NCBI GenBank assembly: GCA_044226535.1 | Contig: JBGAGT010000015.1 | Span: forward strand, 44,343 to 108,342 | DNA from: VBCG01 sp044226535 | GTDB lineage: Bacteria > Pseudomonadota > Gammaproteobacteria > Burkholderiales > Casimicrobiaceae | Length of the DNA stretch: 64,000 nucleotides | Direction: 5' to 3' | Shown here: positions 51,877 through 62,740 of the stretch, piece by piece | How positions within the stretch are numbered: the stretch's first letter is position 1 | Layout of the letters: each line of letters starts with the position of its first letter | Translations under genes and position numbers: made by a program | The notes under the pieces: model-generated | The model's input: only the letters and a program-made list of their open reading frames with translations | Database searches by the model: none | Told to the model about the DNA's origin: nothing

Positions 51877-52335
51877 TCACGCGAGTTTGCCGATCGGCGA
51901 GCGGCGGCGCTTCTCCGAAACTGCGATGTCGAGCTGGGGCCGTTCCATGGCGATCACCGAGCAGCCGGGGACGCGATCGAGGCCCTCCGCCCTGGCGCGC
52001 CCGCGCACCCTTCTTTCGCCGGGATTCTCCCCGGTGACGTCGCGGAAGGTGCGGCCGAACGTGCCGAGGCTTTCCCAGCCCGTGCGGAAGGCGATGTCGG
52101 TGATGGAAAGGTCGGTGTCGCGCAGCAATGCCGACGCCCGCTCGATGCGGCGCGTGAGGAGGTACCGATGAGGTGGAACCCCGAACGCCTGCTTGAACGC
52201 GCGCGCGAAGTGCGCTTCGGACACCCCGCTCACCTTGGCGAGGCGCGCGACCGGCCAGGCCTCGTGGGACGCGCCGTCCATCCTGTCCCTGGCGCGAAGC
52301 AGCCGGCGCAGCAGGCCGGGGTCCTGCGAGGGCAT
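51877..52335 (-). CDS. Short AraC-family transcriptional regulator
   Basis: The product is 152 aa from ATG 52335 (a GTG one codon earlier is also possible). Both helix-turn-helix units of the AraC DNA-binding domain are present: VARLAKVSGVSEAHFARAFK and ITDIAFRTGWESLGTFGRTF, with PHRYLLTRRIERA between. There is no N-terminal effector domain; instead about 45 residues follow the HTH. Such stand-alone forms resemble the SoxS/MarA class and may act by abundance. Start overlaps the stop of the 51-aa gene upstream (TGATG). Confidence 0.9.
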   Translation of the reverse strand: MPSQDPGLLRRLLRARDRMDGASHEAWPVARLAKVSGVSEAHFARAFKQAFGVPPHRYLLTRRIERASALLRDTDLSITDIAFRTGWESLGTFGRTFRDVTGENPGERRVRGRARAEGLDRVPGCSVIAMERPQLDIAVSEKRRRSPIGKLA

Positions 52336-52490
52336 CACCAGGGCTGCTTGTTCTTCAGCTTGCCCTTGGGCATCACCAGGGTGGTGGGCGGCAGCGGTCG
52401 GTCGGAGGGCGTCGTGGATTCCTTAGGGACAAGGGTGTTCTTCTTGGGCTTCTTGATCATCTTGTTGCTGCGCTGCTCGCCTTTGGGCAT
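52335..52490 (-). CDS. 51-aa basic Lys/Pro-rich small protein
   Basis: The protein opens MPKGEQRSNKMIKKPKKNTL and closes with PTTLVMPKGKLKNKQPW. The MPKG motif appears twice, at both ends, and the whole is strongly basic. Small proteins with an MPKGxxRSNKExKKPKK opening are widespread in proteobacteria, without known function. A RBS (AGGAAAA) precedes the ATG at 52490. TGATG coupling with the AraC gene supports real translation. Confidence 0.75.
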   Translation of the reverse strand: MPKGEQRSNKMIKKPKKNTLVPKESTTPSDRPLPPTTLVMPKGKLKNKQPW

Positions 52491-52535
52491 GGGTTTTCCT
52501 CGTGATCGATCGGTGATGCGTCCGTGTTGCGTTCG

Positions 52536-53465
52536 TCAGGACTTCCGTCCCGAGACCAGATACATGAGCACGCCGCCTGCGCAGTGATACGTCGACTCCC
52601 GGATGGCCTTTCGGTAGTTGCTTCGTCCGGCGACTTCCATCGCCCAATGCGCCTCGAACTCGGCCGGGTCGCCCCCGCCTGCGATGAAAAGGCCCCGCGC
52701 CTGGTCCCTGGAAAAGTCGATCGACGATTCGAACCAGGCCTCGGTATCCTGCAGGATGGCGCGTTGCTCCGGCGCCGCGTAGGGCGGAAACAGCGGGATC
52801 GCCTTGTCCGACAGGTACACCTCGATATCGGCCAGGCCTGCCGCCGACAGCATTCCCGGAAGCATACCTCCGAGCGACGCGTCGCCGAACCCGAGGGCAC
52901 GGCGACCGCGCTGTTGGGCGAGGTTGAACTTCAGCGCCGCGGCTTCTTCCTCGAGCGACCAATCGTCCCTCGACGACGTGGCCGCGGCGCTGGTCCCGAA
53001 GTTGTCCGGCTCGACACACAGCAGGAGCCCGCCCGGCTTCAGCACGCGCAGCATCTCGCCGATGCCTGCGCGGGGATCGGCGAGGTGGATGAGGAGCGTC
53101 TGGCAGGTGACGAAGTCGAAGGAAGCGTCCGGAAACGGAATGCGCTCCGCAGACCCGCTGCGGGTCGTGACCTCCAGTCCCTGCCGCGCGAGCGCACGGG
53201 ACCAGGTGGTCGCCGAGTCCACCCATTTCGGATCGTTGTCGATGGCGGCCAGCCGTGTCCCACCGGAAAGATGCGGCGCCATGGTCCGCGTCCAGTGGCC
53301 GGCACCGAAGCCGACCTCCAATACATCCCGCGCATCTCGCCACCGCAGGCGGCGCGACATCAGTTCGACGAAATCGCGGTTCCACCAGAAGTCGCGGTAG
53401 TCGCCGAAGTAGTCCTCCGAGTGACCTGCTCGGCTACCGGCTTCGGTGATGGCCTTCTCTTCCAT
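52536..53465 (-). CDS. SAM-dependent methyltransferase
   Basis: The product is 309 aa. Class I SAM fold with DVLEVGFGAGHWTRTMAPHL (motif I), LAAIDNDPKWVDSA (motif II), AERIPFPDASFDFVTCQTLL and MLRVLKPGGLLLCVEPDNFG. The C-terminal 120 residues (with FPPYAAPEQRAILQDTEAWF) form an extra helical region. Substrate unknown; small-molecule or natural-product type. 45 bp upstream of the small basic protein on the same strand. The next 274 bp (53466-53739) hold no convincing gene. Confidence 0.88.
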   Translation of the reverse strand: MEEKAITEAGSRAGHSEDYFGDYRDFWWNRDFVELMSRRLRWRDARDVLEVGFGAGHWTRTMAPHLSGGTRLAAIDNDPKWVDSATTWSRALARQGLEVTTRSGSAERIPFPDASFDFVTCQTLLIHLADPRAGIGEMLRVLKPGGLLLCVEPDNFGTSAAATSSRDDWSLEEEAAALKFNLAQQRGRRALGFGDASLGGMLPGMLSAAGLADIEVYLSDKAIPLFPPYAAPEQRAILQDTEAWFESSIDFSRDQARGLFIAGGGDPAEFEAHWAMEVAGRSNYRKAIRESTYHCAGGVLMYLVSGRKS

Positions 53466-53739
53466 GCCGAGTTACCGGGAATGGCAAACGATATGCTGCA
53501 GCATCGCCCCCCGGGCCGCCGAAAGCTCGAGCGCAGCGCCGATCGGCACCCACCTGAACGCGAACACCACCGGGCAATGTACCTCGTCCCTCCCCGCGAC
53601 GGACATGTCGAAGATCAGCCGAACCGCTCCGCTGACCGCGCACGCGCCTTGGCCGCCTCGACCTCGCGATCGCGCGGCTGTGCCGTGGTGACCAGTGACG
53701 CGATCAGCGTGCGGATGCTCCGGCACATGGCTCCCTCGT

Positions 53740-54249
53740 CTACTCTTCGCGTTCGGGTGTACGTTCGACGGTCAAATACCTGGCGATGGCCCGGGCCTTG
53801 AAGCACAGCAAGGCCGCGCCGACGAACTGGATCGCTATCGCGCCCAGACGTATCCCGATGAACTCCTCGGAGGCCGCGAAGCTCTCGCCATTGGCGCGCA
53901 CCACAATCACCAGCGAAATGTAGTACGCGAGTCCTGGCAGGACGCGGACCGTGAACAGCCAGAGGCCGAGGATCACGCAAGCGATCGTCGTGGCTTCGCC
54001 GGAGGGAACACTGAGCACGTTGTCGTACCGCGTGCGTGGAATGAGCGTGTGCGCCACCGTCATGGGGAAGAACCAGAGGATTGCCGCGAGGAGGAACATG
54101 ATTGCGGCCCAGGCATTGAATCCCCAGGTGGGCCCGATGCCCGGCTGCCTTTCAAGCGTGGCGCTCCCGGCCAACATCGTGAGAGCCTCGAAGACGAGCC
54201 AGATGGCGAACAGGCGCACCGCGACGCCGACGATCTGTTGAGGTGTCAC
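53740..54249 (-). CDS. Small multi-pass membrane protein of unknown function
   Basis: The product is about 169 aa from GTG 54249, which has GGGAGGAA upstream (a TTG two codons earlier is an alternative). Four hydrophobic segments: IVGVAVRLFAIWLVFEALTM, NAWAAIMFLLAAILWFFPMT, TIACVILGLWLFTVRVLPGL and GAIAIQFVGAALLCFKARAI. No catalytic motif is visible. Membrane proteins of this size and layout are commonly hypothetical. It lies 123 bp downstream of gyrB's stop on the same strand. Confidence 0.65.
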   Translation of the reverse strand: MTPQQIVGVAVRLFAIWLVFEALTMLAGSATLERQPGIGPTWGFNAWAAIMFLLAAILWFFPMTVAHTLIPRTRYDNVLSVPSGEATTIACVILGLWLFTVRVLPGLAYYISLVIVVRANGESFAASEEFIGIRLGAIAIQFVGAALLCFKARAIARYLTVERTPEREE

Positions 54250-54371
54250 GGCAAGCGTTCCTCCCTCATGAGCGAGGCAATTCGAAAGCCCCTCTCGAAT
54301 TCCAGGACGCATCGAGATCGCACCCTCACCGGCGGCCCGCAAATGCGCGCGGCCACCAGCCCCTCGACGCC

Positions 54372-56819
<2,448 letters not shown>

Positions 56820-56872
56820 TCAGTTCCTTGCATTCGCGCGCGCGTCCCGTTCGTGCTCGTCGACCGGGCGCG

Positions 56873-57912
56873 TCAGATGCGCATGGGCATCACGACGTAC
56901 TTGTAGTCGTCGCGGCCGGGGAGTGTCACGAGCGCGCTCGAGGTGGCGTCGCCGAACGCGAGCTTCACGTTGTCGGTCGCCACGTTGGAGAGCACGTCGA
57001 GCAGGTAGTTGATGTTGAAGCCGATGTCGAGCGCCTCGCCCTTGTAGTCGATGGGCAGCTCCTCCTCGGCGTCCTCCTGCTCGCTGTTGCTGCAGATGAT
57101 GCGGAGCTGGTCGGTGCCGAGCACCATGCGCACGCCGCGGAACTTCTCGTTGGAGAGGATGGCGGCCCGCTGCAGCGCGGCCAGCAGCTCGACGCGCGGC
57201 AGCTCGATCAGCTTGCCGTGGCCGGTGGGGATCACGCGGTTGTAGTCGGGGAACTTGCCGTCGACCACCTTCGAGACGAGCTCGACGTTGGCGAAGCGGA
57301 AGCGCACCTGGTTGGCCAGCACATCGATGTTGACCGGGTCGTCGCTGTCGGCGAGCAGCTTGCCGAGCTCGAGCACGGTCTTGCGCGGCAGGATCACCTC
57401 CTGGCGCGTGTACTCGCCGGGGACGGCGATGCTCGCCCACGACAGCCGGTGCCCGTCGGTCGCCACGGCCTGCAGCGAGCCCTTGTCGATCACCAGCAGC
57501 ATGCCGTTGAGGTATGCGCGATGGACAGCGATTGCAGCTTGTCCTGGCCGAGGGCGATGCGCGGGTAGTCGCCCGCGGGCAGCGTCTGCAGGTTGAAGCG
57601 CGAGCGTCCCGCGCGCACCGCCATCTTGCTGGCACTGGCGTCGACGTTGAGCGTGGCGTCGTCGGGCAGCGCGCGCAGCAGGTCCTGGAGCTTGCGCGCG
57701 GCGACCGTCGTCGCCGTGCCGTCCTTGGCGTCCATGTCGCCGTGCGCGGTGATCTGCATCTCGAGGTCGGTCGCGGTGACGTAGAGCTTCCCGTCCTTCG
57801 GCTCGAGCAGGACATTCGCGAGGATGGGCAGCGTGTGGCGGCGTTCGACGATGCCCGACACGGCCTGCAGCGGCTTCAGCAATGCGTCACGTGCGATTTG
57901 TTTGAGTTGCAT
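56873..57912 (-). pseudogene. dnaN: DNA polymerase III beta clamp, frameshifted by an internal deletion
   Basis: Two frames together make a DnaN. Bases 57912-57517 give the first domain (MQLKQIARDALLKPLQAVSG ... KLQSLSIA). From about 57514 a different frame continues YLNGMLLVIDKGSLQAVATD through to YVVMPMRI at 56873. Against the usual 366-369 aa, about 22-24 residues covering the link between domains I and II (the part that should read like ...AMAQQDIRYYLNG) are missing. The lost length is not a multiple of three. The sliding clamp is essential, so an assembly or base-calling fault is the most economical reading; a second intact copy elsewhere is possible. As written, the first frame stops at 57490. 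Confidence 0.8.
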
Positions 57913-58254
57913 TGAAGTGTTCTATGCAAAAACAAGATCAATGATGAGGGGACGTGCGGACGCGGGAAAACTGCGCTTTGGCGCGTCGATTCAGGAGCTT
58001 GCTTGCCTGCCCAAGGTCGGTAGAACGGCCGGGATCCTGTGTGGATCGTTTGTGTAGTGATTGCGGCCGCATGGAAAGCGTCGGGAAACCCACAAATTAT
58101 ACCGCAGAAACACGCCTGCCGGGGCCTGGAAACCGGGCCAAAACGGGGGAGCCGATGGCCATGGCGTTGCGGCCCGCCAAGGCGCCGGAAAGGGCGCTGG
58201 CGAGCGTTCCGGGGACGGCTGGACGGGGGGCGGCCGCCGGTCTGCGGTCGGGCT
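57913..58254. other. 342-bp gap between dnaN and dnaA
   Basis: No gene. On the minus strand it holds a perfect -10 TATAAT (58096-58101) facing dnaN but without a recognisable -35, and an imperfect DnaA box TGTGGATCG (58040-58048, 7 of 9). The part near dnaN is comparatively AT-rich (57918-57948). It may be part of the origin region or only the dnaN promoter. Confidence 0.5.
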
Positions 58255-59769
58255 TCAGCTGCGCAGGACCTGCAGCAGGAAATTGACGTCGTGGTTGATG
58301 TCGGGGTACGCCTCGCGCAGCTTGGCGATCTGCCGGCAGGCGTGCAGCACGGTGGTATGGTCGCGGCCGCCGAAATTGCTGCCGATCTCCGGCAGCGAGA
58401 GCTGCGTCAGCTCCTTGGCCAGCGCCATGGCCACCTGGCGCGGGCGCGCCACGGCGCGCGAGCGCTTCTTGGAGTACATGTCGGCGATGCGGATCTTGTA
58501 GTAGTCCGCCACCGTCTTCTGGATGTTCTCGATGGAGATCTGCCGGTTCTGCACGGCGATCAGGTCGCGCAGCGCTTCCTTCACCTGCGGGAGCGTGATC
58601 TCCTGGGCGTGGAAGTTGGTGTAGGCCAGCACGCGCTTCAGCGCGCCTTCCAGCTCGCGCACGTTGCTGCGGATGTGCTTGGCGATGAAGAACGCCACCT
58701 GCTCGTCGAGCTCGATGCCCGCGTCGCGCGCCTTGGAGAGCAGGATCGCCACGCGCATCTCGAGCTCGGGCGGCTCGAGCGCCACCGTGAGGCCCCAGCC
58801 GAAGCGCGAGATCAGGCGTTCCTCGATGCCCTCGATCTCCTTGGGATAGGTGTCGCAGGTGATCACGACCTGCTTGTTGGCCTCGATCAGGGTGTTGAAG
58901 AGGTAGAAGAACTCTTCCTGGGTGCGGCTCTTGCCCCCGATGAACTGGATGTCGTCGATCAAGAGGAGGTCGAGCGAGCGGTAGTTGCGCTTGAACTCGT
59001 CGAAGGCCTTGTGCTGGTAGGCGCGCACCACGTCGGAGACATAGGTCTCGGCGTGGATGTAGCGGATGTTGGCGGTCGGGTTCTGCCGCAGGATGGTGTG
59101 GCCGATGGCGTGGATGAGGTGCGTCTTGCCGAGCCCCACCCCGCCGTAGACGAACAGCGGGTTGTAGGAGGTCGGGTGCTCGGCCACCTGCAGGCCGGCC
59201 GCGCGGGCGAGCTGGTTGGCCTTGCCGGTCACGAAGGTGTCGAAGGTGAGCCCGGGGCTCAGGTTCGACAGGCCTCCCTTGCGGGCCGGGGCGGTCAGGA
59301 GCGCCGAGCGCGGTGCGAGCTTGGCCACCACCTCCAGCGCCGCTTCGCCGGCCTGGGTGGCGCCGAGCGCGGGGCGGCGCTCGCCGCGTCCCGGGCTGCC
59401 GGGTGTCGCGGCTGCGGCGTCGCCTCGCCCGCCGGAGGCAGGCGCCAGGGGGTTGGGGGCGAGTCCGGTAGCGGTCGCGCGCGGCACCGTCACCGGCACC
59501 ACCTCGCTCGCCGGCGCGGGGTCGGCGATGCCGAAGCCGAGCGTCCAGGGGGCGCCCGGATCCTCGGCGGCGATGGCCTCGATGCGCTTCGCGAAGCGCT
59601 CCTTCACCCACTGCAGCACGAAGCGATTCGGGGCAATAACCGTGAGTGTGTGCTCACTGGTGGCCGCCGCCAGCGGCCGGATCCAGGTGGCGAATTGCTG
59701 GGGCGTGAGCTCGCGCGAGAACGCGGCGAGACAGGCCGTCCAGACAGGCGCTTCGGAGGTTTCGGACAT
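58255..59769 (-). CDS. dnaA: Chromosomal replication initiator protein DnaA
   Basis: The product is 504 aa from ATG 59769 (MSETSEAPVW; RBS GGGAAG). Domain I (to about 85), a Pro/Ala/Gly-rich domain II linker (about 100-165, longer than in E. coli), AAA+ domain III with Walker A YGGVGLGKTHLIHAIGH and Walker B LDLLLIDDIQFIGGKSR, and domain IV with the DnaA-box-binding signature FGGRDHTTVLHACRQI. It opens oriC. An upstream in-frame ATG (59826) is disfavoured: the extra residues are not part of the family. Confidence 0.98.
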   Translation of the reverse strand: MSETSEAPVWTACLAAFSRELTPQQFATWIRPLAAATSEHTLTVIAPNRFVLQWVKERFAKRIEAIAAEDPGAPWTLGFGIADPAPASEVVPVTVPRATATGLAPNPLAPASGGRGDAAAATPGSPGRGERRPALGATQAGEAALEVVAKLAPRSALLTAPARKGGLSNLSPGLTFDTFVTGKANQLARAAGLQVAEHPTSYNPLFVYGGVGLGKTHLIHAIGHTILRQNPTANIRYIHAETYVSDVVRAYQHKAFDEFKRNYRSLDLLLIDDIQFIGGKSRTQEEFFYLFNTLIEANKQVVITCDTYPKEIEGIEERLISRFGWGLTVALEPPELEMRVAILLSKARDAGIELDEQVAFFIAKHIRSNVRELEGALKRVLAYTNFHAQEITLPQVKEALRDLIAVQNRQISIENIQKTVADYYKIRIADMYSKKRSRAVARPRQVAMALAKELTQLSLPEIGSNFGGRDHTTVLHACRQIAKLREAYPDINHDVNFLLQVLRS

Positions 59770-59898
59770 CAGGCTTCCCTTTTTACTAAGGCGGGGTGGC
59801 CGCCTTGCCGGTCTGGTGCCGGACAAAACAACGAAGCGCCGGAAGCGTTTTGCTGCGGCCTTGCGATACTGCGGGCGCTTCCGGCGCCGTTCGACGAC

Positions 59899-59927
59899 AT
59901 TCTAGCGACGGCCCGCGCGGTTATCCA
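59899..59927 (-). promoter_or_regulatory. dnaA promoter overlapped by a DnaA box
   Basis: On the minus strand, -10 TAGAAT (59899-59904) with 17 bp to TGGATA (59922-59927). The -35 lies within the DnaA box at 59921-59929, so DnaA bound there should block its own promoter. Confidence 0.55.
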
Positions 59928-59929
59928 CA
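59921..59929 (+). promoter_or_regulatory. Consensus DnaA box
   Basis: TTATCCACA, exact match to the consensus 9-mer, in the dnaA/rpmH intergenic region. Confidence 0.85.
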
Positions 59930-60039
59930 GCGCCGCGAAGCCGGCGCGATTCGCGGCGCCGGCGCAACGCAATCGGAGGGCTCGCTTGAAAGTAAACGCT
60001 CGCGTTGCCGCGGCTCGGCGGCCACTGCCTGCCGCCGCG

Positions 60040-60068
60040 TTGACACCTGCTCTCAAAAATGTTGTAAT
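60040..60068 (+). promoter_or_regulatory. Sigma-70 promoter of the rpmH-rnpA-yidD-yidC operon
   Basis: A perfect -35 TTGACA (60040-60045), 17-bp spacer and -10 TGTAAT (60063-60068) lie 41 bp before the rpmH ATG. The strongest match in the window and well placed for this highly expressed operon. Confidence 0.8.
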
Positions 60069-60109
60069 TAAAGGCTTTTTTCGAACCGTCACGCATTCCA
60101 GGTCACGCC

Positions 60110-60244
60110 ATGAAACGCACCTTCCAGCCTTCCAAGATCCGCCGCGCCCGCGTCCACGGGTTTCGCGCCCGCATGAGCACCGTCGGCGGCCGCAAGGTCC
60201 TGTCGGCGCGTCGCGCCAAGGGCCGCGCCCGCGTCGCGGTCTGA
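60110..60244 (+). CDS. rpmH: 50S ribosomal protein L34
   Basis: The 44-aa protein opens MKRTFQPSKIRRARVHGFRA and continues RMSTVGGRKVLSARRAKGRA, matching L34 over its full length. It is a component of the large ribosomal subunit near the exit tunnel. First gene of the operon with rnpA 75 bp downstream. Too short for routine ORF cut-offs but unmistakable. Confidence 0.98.
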   Translation: MKRTFQPSKIRRARVHGFRARMSTVGGRKVLSARRAKGRARVAV

Positions 60245-60319
60245 TCGACGCGTCGATCGGACCTGCGGCGAGCCGGAGCAACACCGGTCACCACCGGCCC
60301 GGCACCCATCGCGCCTGCC

Positions 60320-60709
60320 ATGCCCGCGCCACGCGCGCTGGTCCCGCTTCGCGGCCAGCGTGCTTTCGCCGCGTTGTTCGATCGCGGCCGGCGCATCGAG
60401 GGACGCTACATGCAATTGATCGTCGCCGACGCCGAAGGTCCGTCGGGCCGCGTGGGCTTCGTCATCTCGCGCAAGGCGCTGCCGCGGGCCGTCGACCGCA
60501 ACCGTCTGCGCCGCCAGGTGCGGGCGATGCTGGCCGAAGGCGCCGCGGCGTTCGCGCGCCACGACCTCGTGGTGCGTGTCCGGCCGATGAAGCGCGCCGA
60601 GCTCCCCGCCGCGGCCGTCGAGGCGCGCGCCCTGCTCGCGCGCCTTGTGGCCATGCCCGCCATCGTGCCTGCCACCGTGGCGAAGCAACCACCCACATCG
60701 TGCGCATAG
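60320..60709 (+). CDS. rnpA: Ribonuclease P protein component
   Basis: The product is 129 aa. It has the RNase P protein core RVGFVISRKALPRAVDRNRL followed by RRQVR, the RNR signature that contacts the precursor-tRNA leader and the RNA subunit. N-terminal LRGQRAFAALFDRGRRIEGR is typical. The C-terminal 20 residues are loosely conserved. It follows rpmH and is followed by yidD after 7 bp. Confidence 0.96.
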   Translation: MPAPRALVPLRGQRAFAALFDRGRRIEGRYMQLIVADAEGPSGRVGFVISRKALPRAVDRNRLRRQVRAMLAEGAAAFARHDLVVRVRPMKRAELPAAAVEARALLARLVAMPAIVPATVAKQPPTSCA

Positions 60710-60716
60710 CCCGCGC

Positions 60717-61001
60717 ATGAAGTCGCTGCTTCTCGGCGCGCTGCGCGCCTACCAGTACGTCGCGCGCCCGATGCTCGGCGCCAACTGCCGCTTCTACCCG
60801 AGCTGCAGCGACTATGCGATGGAAGCGGTCGAGCGTCATGGCGCCGTGGCCGGCAGCTTCCTCGCCGCCTGCCGGCTGTGCCGCTGCCATCCCTTCCACC
60901 CGGGCGGCTACGACCCGGTTCCCGAAACCCTGGTGCCCGACTCGCTGTCTGCACCGACACTGCGTGCCCCGACGCCGCGCCACCGCGCTGACGCCCCGTG
61001 A
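60717..61001 (+). CDS. yidD: Membrane protein insertion efficiency factor YidD
   Basis: The product is 94 aa. The YidD core is complete: YQYVARPMLGANCRFYPSCS, DYAMEAVERHG and CRLCRCHPFHPGGYDPVP, with the conserved Cys residues. The amphipathic N-terminus associates with the inner membrane, aiding YidC. The last 25 residues are Pro/Ala-rich and non-conserved. ATG 60717, seven bp after rnpA; the stop overlaps the yidC GTG by 4 bp. Confidence 0.96.
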   Translation: MKSLLLGALRAYQYVARPMLGANCRFYPSCSDYAMEAVERHGAVAGSFLAACRLCRCHPFHPGGYDPVPETLVPDSLSAPTLRAPTPRHRADAP

Positions 61002-62722
61002 TCAAAGCCGAAACCCAACGCCTCATCCTTGCGATGATCTTCGCCCTGTCGGGCTTCCTGCTGTGGGAAAAATGGCAGGCGATGCACAACCCGCCGCCGC
61101 CCCCGGCCGCGACCACGCCCTCGGCGGGCACGCCGGCCGGCGCGGCCGCGCGCAACGACGTGCCTTCGCCGAGCGGGGCGACCACGGCAGCGCCGTCCAC
61201 GGCCGCGGGCGCTGCTGCGGTGCCCGGGGGTGCCGCCGCGGTGCCCGCGGCGCAGCTCGTGCGCGTCAAGACCGACGTCTTCGACGCCGACATCGACGCG
61301 CAGGGTGCGGTGCTCGCGCGCGTAGCGCTGCTCAACCATCGCTCCGAAGGCGATTCGGCCGTGCCGTACCTCGCCCTGCAGCGCAACGCGGAGCGCACCT
61401 TCGTCGCGCAGTCGGGCTTGCTCGGCACGGGCATGCCCAATCACACCAGCCCGTTCGAGCCCTTGCCCGGCCCGCGCGAGCTGGCACCCGGCAGCGACAC
61501 GCTCGAGGTCCGGTTCGCGGCCACCGCCGCCAACGGCGACCGCATCGTCAAGACCTACACCTTCCACCGCGGCAGCTACAAGATCGACGTGTCCTGGGCG
61601 ATCACCAACGCCGGCAGCGCGCCGCTCGTGCCCTCGGCCTACTTCCAGTTCACCCGCGACACCAAGAGCGCGCAGGTGCACCATTCGATGGCGCCGTCGT
61701 CCTTCGTCGGCCCGGTGGTTTACAACGAGGCCGACAAGTACAAGAAGGTCGACTTCGGCGACCTCGACAAGCTCGCCGCCGACCCTTCCCGCAAGCCGTT
61801 GTTCACCCGGAACGCCGACAACGGCTGGGTGGGCATGGTCGAGCACTACTTCGTGGCGGCCTGGGCGCCGCCCGACACCGACAAGCGCCCGCGCGAGTTC
61901 TTCGCGCGGCGCATTGACACCGGCCTCTATGCGGCGGGCATGATCGTCGAGGGCAAGCCCATCGCCCCCGGCGAGACGGGCACCGTATCGATGCCGCTGT
62001 ACGTCGGCCCGCAGGACCAGGACGTGCTGAAGCACACGGCGACGGGCCTCAACCTCGTCGTCGACTACGGCATCTTCACCATCATCGCCGCACCGCTCTT
62101 CGCGCTGCTCAAGTGGCTGCACTCGCTGATCGGCAACTGGGGCTGGTCCATCGTGGTCATGACCATCATGATCAAGGGCGCGTTCTACCCGCTCAATGCG
62201 CGGGCCGCGCGCTCGATGGCCAAGATGAAGGTCGTCGCACCCAAGATGAAGGCGCTGCAGGAGCAGTACGCCAACGACAAGCAGCAGCTGCAGATCCGCA
62301 TGATGGAGCTGTACAAGACCGAGAAGATCAACCCGCTCGGCGGCTGCCTGCCGATCGTGGTACAGATTCCCGTGTTCATCGCGCTGTACTGGGTGCTCTT
62401 GTCGGCGGTCGAGCTGCGCCACGCGCCGTGGATCGGCTGGATCCACGACCTATCCGCGCCCGACCCGTTCTTCGTGCTGCCGGTGATCTACGCGATCACG
62501 GCCTGGGCGCAGGTGAAGCTGTCGCCGACGCCGATGACCGATCCCATCCAGCAGAAGATGTTCCAGATCATGCCCATCGCCTTCTCGGTGATGTTCGTGT
62601 TCTTCCCCGCCGGCCTGGTGCTGTACTGGCTGGTGAACAACCTGCTGCAGATCGCGCAGCAATGGCACGTGAACCGCATGCTCGAGAAGGAATCGGCGGC
62701 GGCCGCGGCGAAGCGGCGCTAG
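60998..62722 (+). CDS. yidC: Membrane protein insertase YidC
   Basis: The product is 574 aa from GTG 60998. An N-terminal helix (LILAMIFALSGFLLWEKWQA), a Pro/Ala-rich linker, the large periplasmic beta domain (TFHRGSYKIDVSWAITNAGS), then the five-helix YidC core: IVVMTIMIKGAFYPLNARAA (with a conserved cytoplasmic Arg), NPLGGCLPIVVQIPVFIALY and FPAGLVLYWLVNNLLQIAQQ. It inserts and folds inner-membrane proteins with or without SecYEG. Start overlaps yidD. Confidence 0.98.
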   Translation: MIKAETQRLILAMIFALSGFLLWEKWQAMHNPPPPPAATTPSAGTPAGAAARNDVPSPSGATTAAPSTAAGAAAVPGGAAAVPAAQLVRVKTDVFDADIDAQGAVLARVALLNHRSEGDSAVPYLALQRNAERTFVAQSGLLGTGMPNHTSPFEPLPGPRELAPGSDTLEVRFAATAANGDRIVKTYTFHRGSYKIDVSWAITNAGSAPLVPSAYFQFTRDTKSAQVHHSMAPSSFVGPVVYNEADKYKKVDFGDLDKLAADPSRKPLFTRNADNGWVGMVEHYFVAAWAPPDTDKRPREFFARRIDTGLYAAGMIVEGKPIAPGETGTVSMPLYVGPQDQDVLKHTATGLNLVVDYGIFTIIAAPLFALLKWLHSLIGNWGWSIVVMTIMIKGAFYPLNARAARSMAKMKVVAPKMKALQEQYANDKQQLQIRMMELYKTEKINPLGGCLPIVVQIPVFIALYWVLLSAVELRHAPWIGWIHDLSAPDPFFVLPVIYAITAWAQVKLSPTPMTDPIQQKMFQIMPIAFSVMFVFFPAGLVLYWLVNNLLQIAQQWHVNRMLEKESAAAAAKRR

Positions 62723-62740
62723 GACGCGCGGCGGTGTGAG

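Larger units (their letters stand above)
59770..60109. other. 340-bp dnaA/rpmH divergent region, candidate oriC
   Basis: Contains a consensus DnaA box TTATCCACA (59921-59929), the dnaA promoter on the minus strand and the rpmH promoter on the plus strand. The AT-rich segment CTCAAAAATGTTGTAATTAA (60052-60071) could unwind. Gene orientation flips here (dnaA side left, rpmH side right), as expected at a replication origin. Only one perfect box is seen, fewer than usual, so the functional origin may include the dnaN-dnaA gap. Confidence 0.55.

Noticed and set aside
53466..53739. Overlapping 81-84 codon frames on both strands
   Set aside because: Neither has an RBS, motif or recognisable homologue pattern; treated as non-coding or as remnant sequence.
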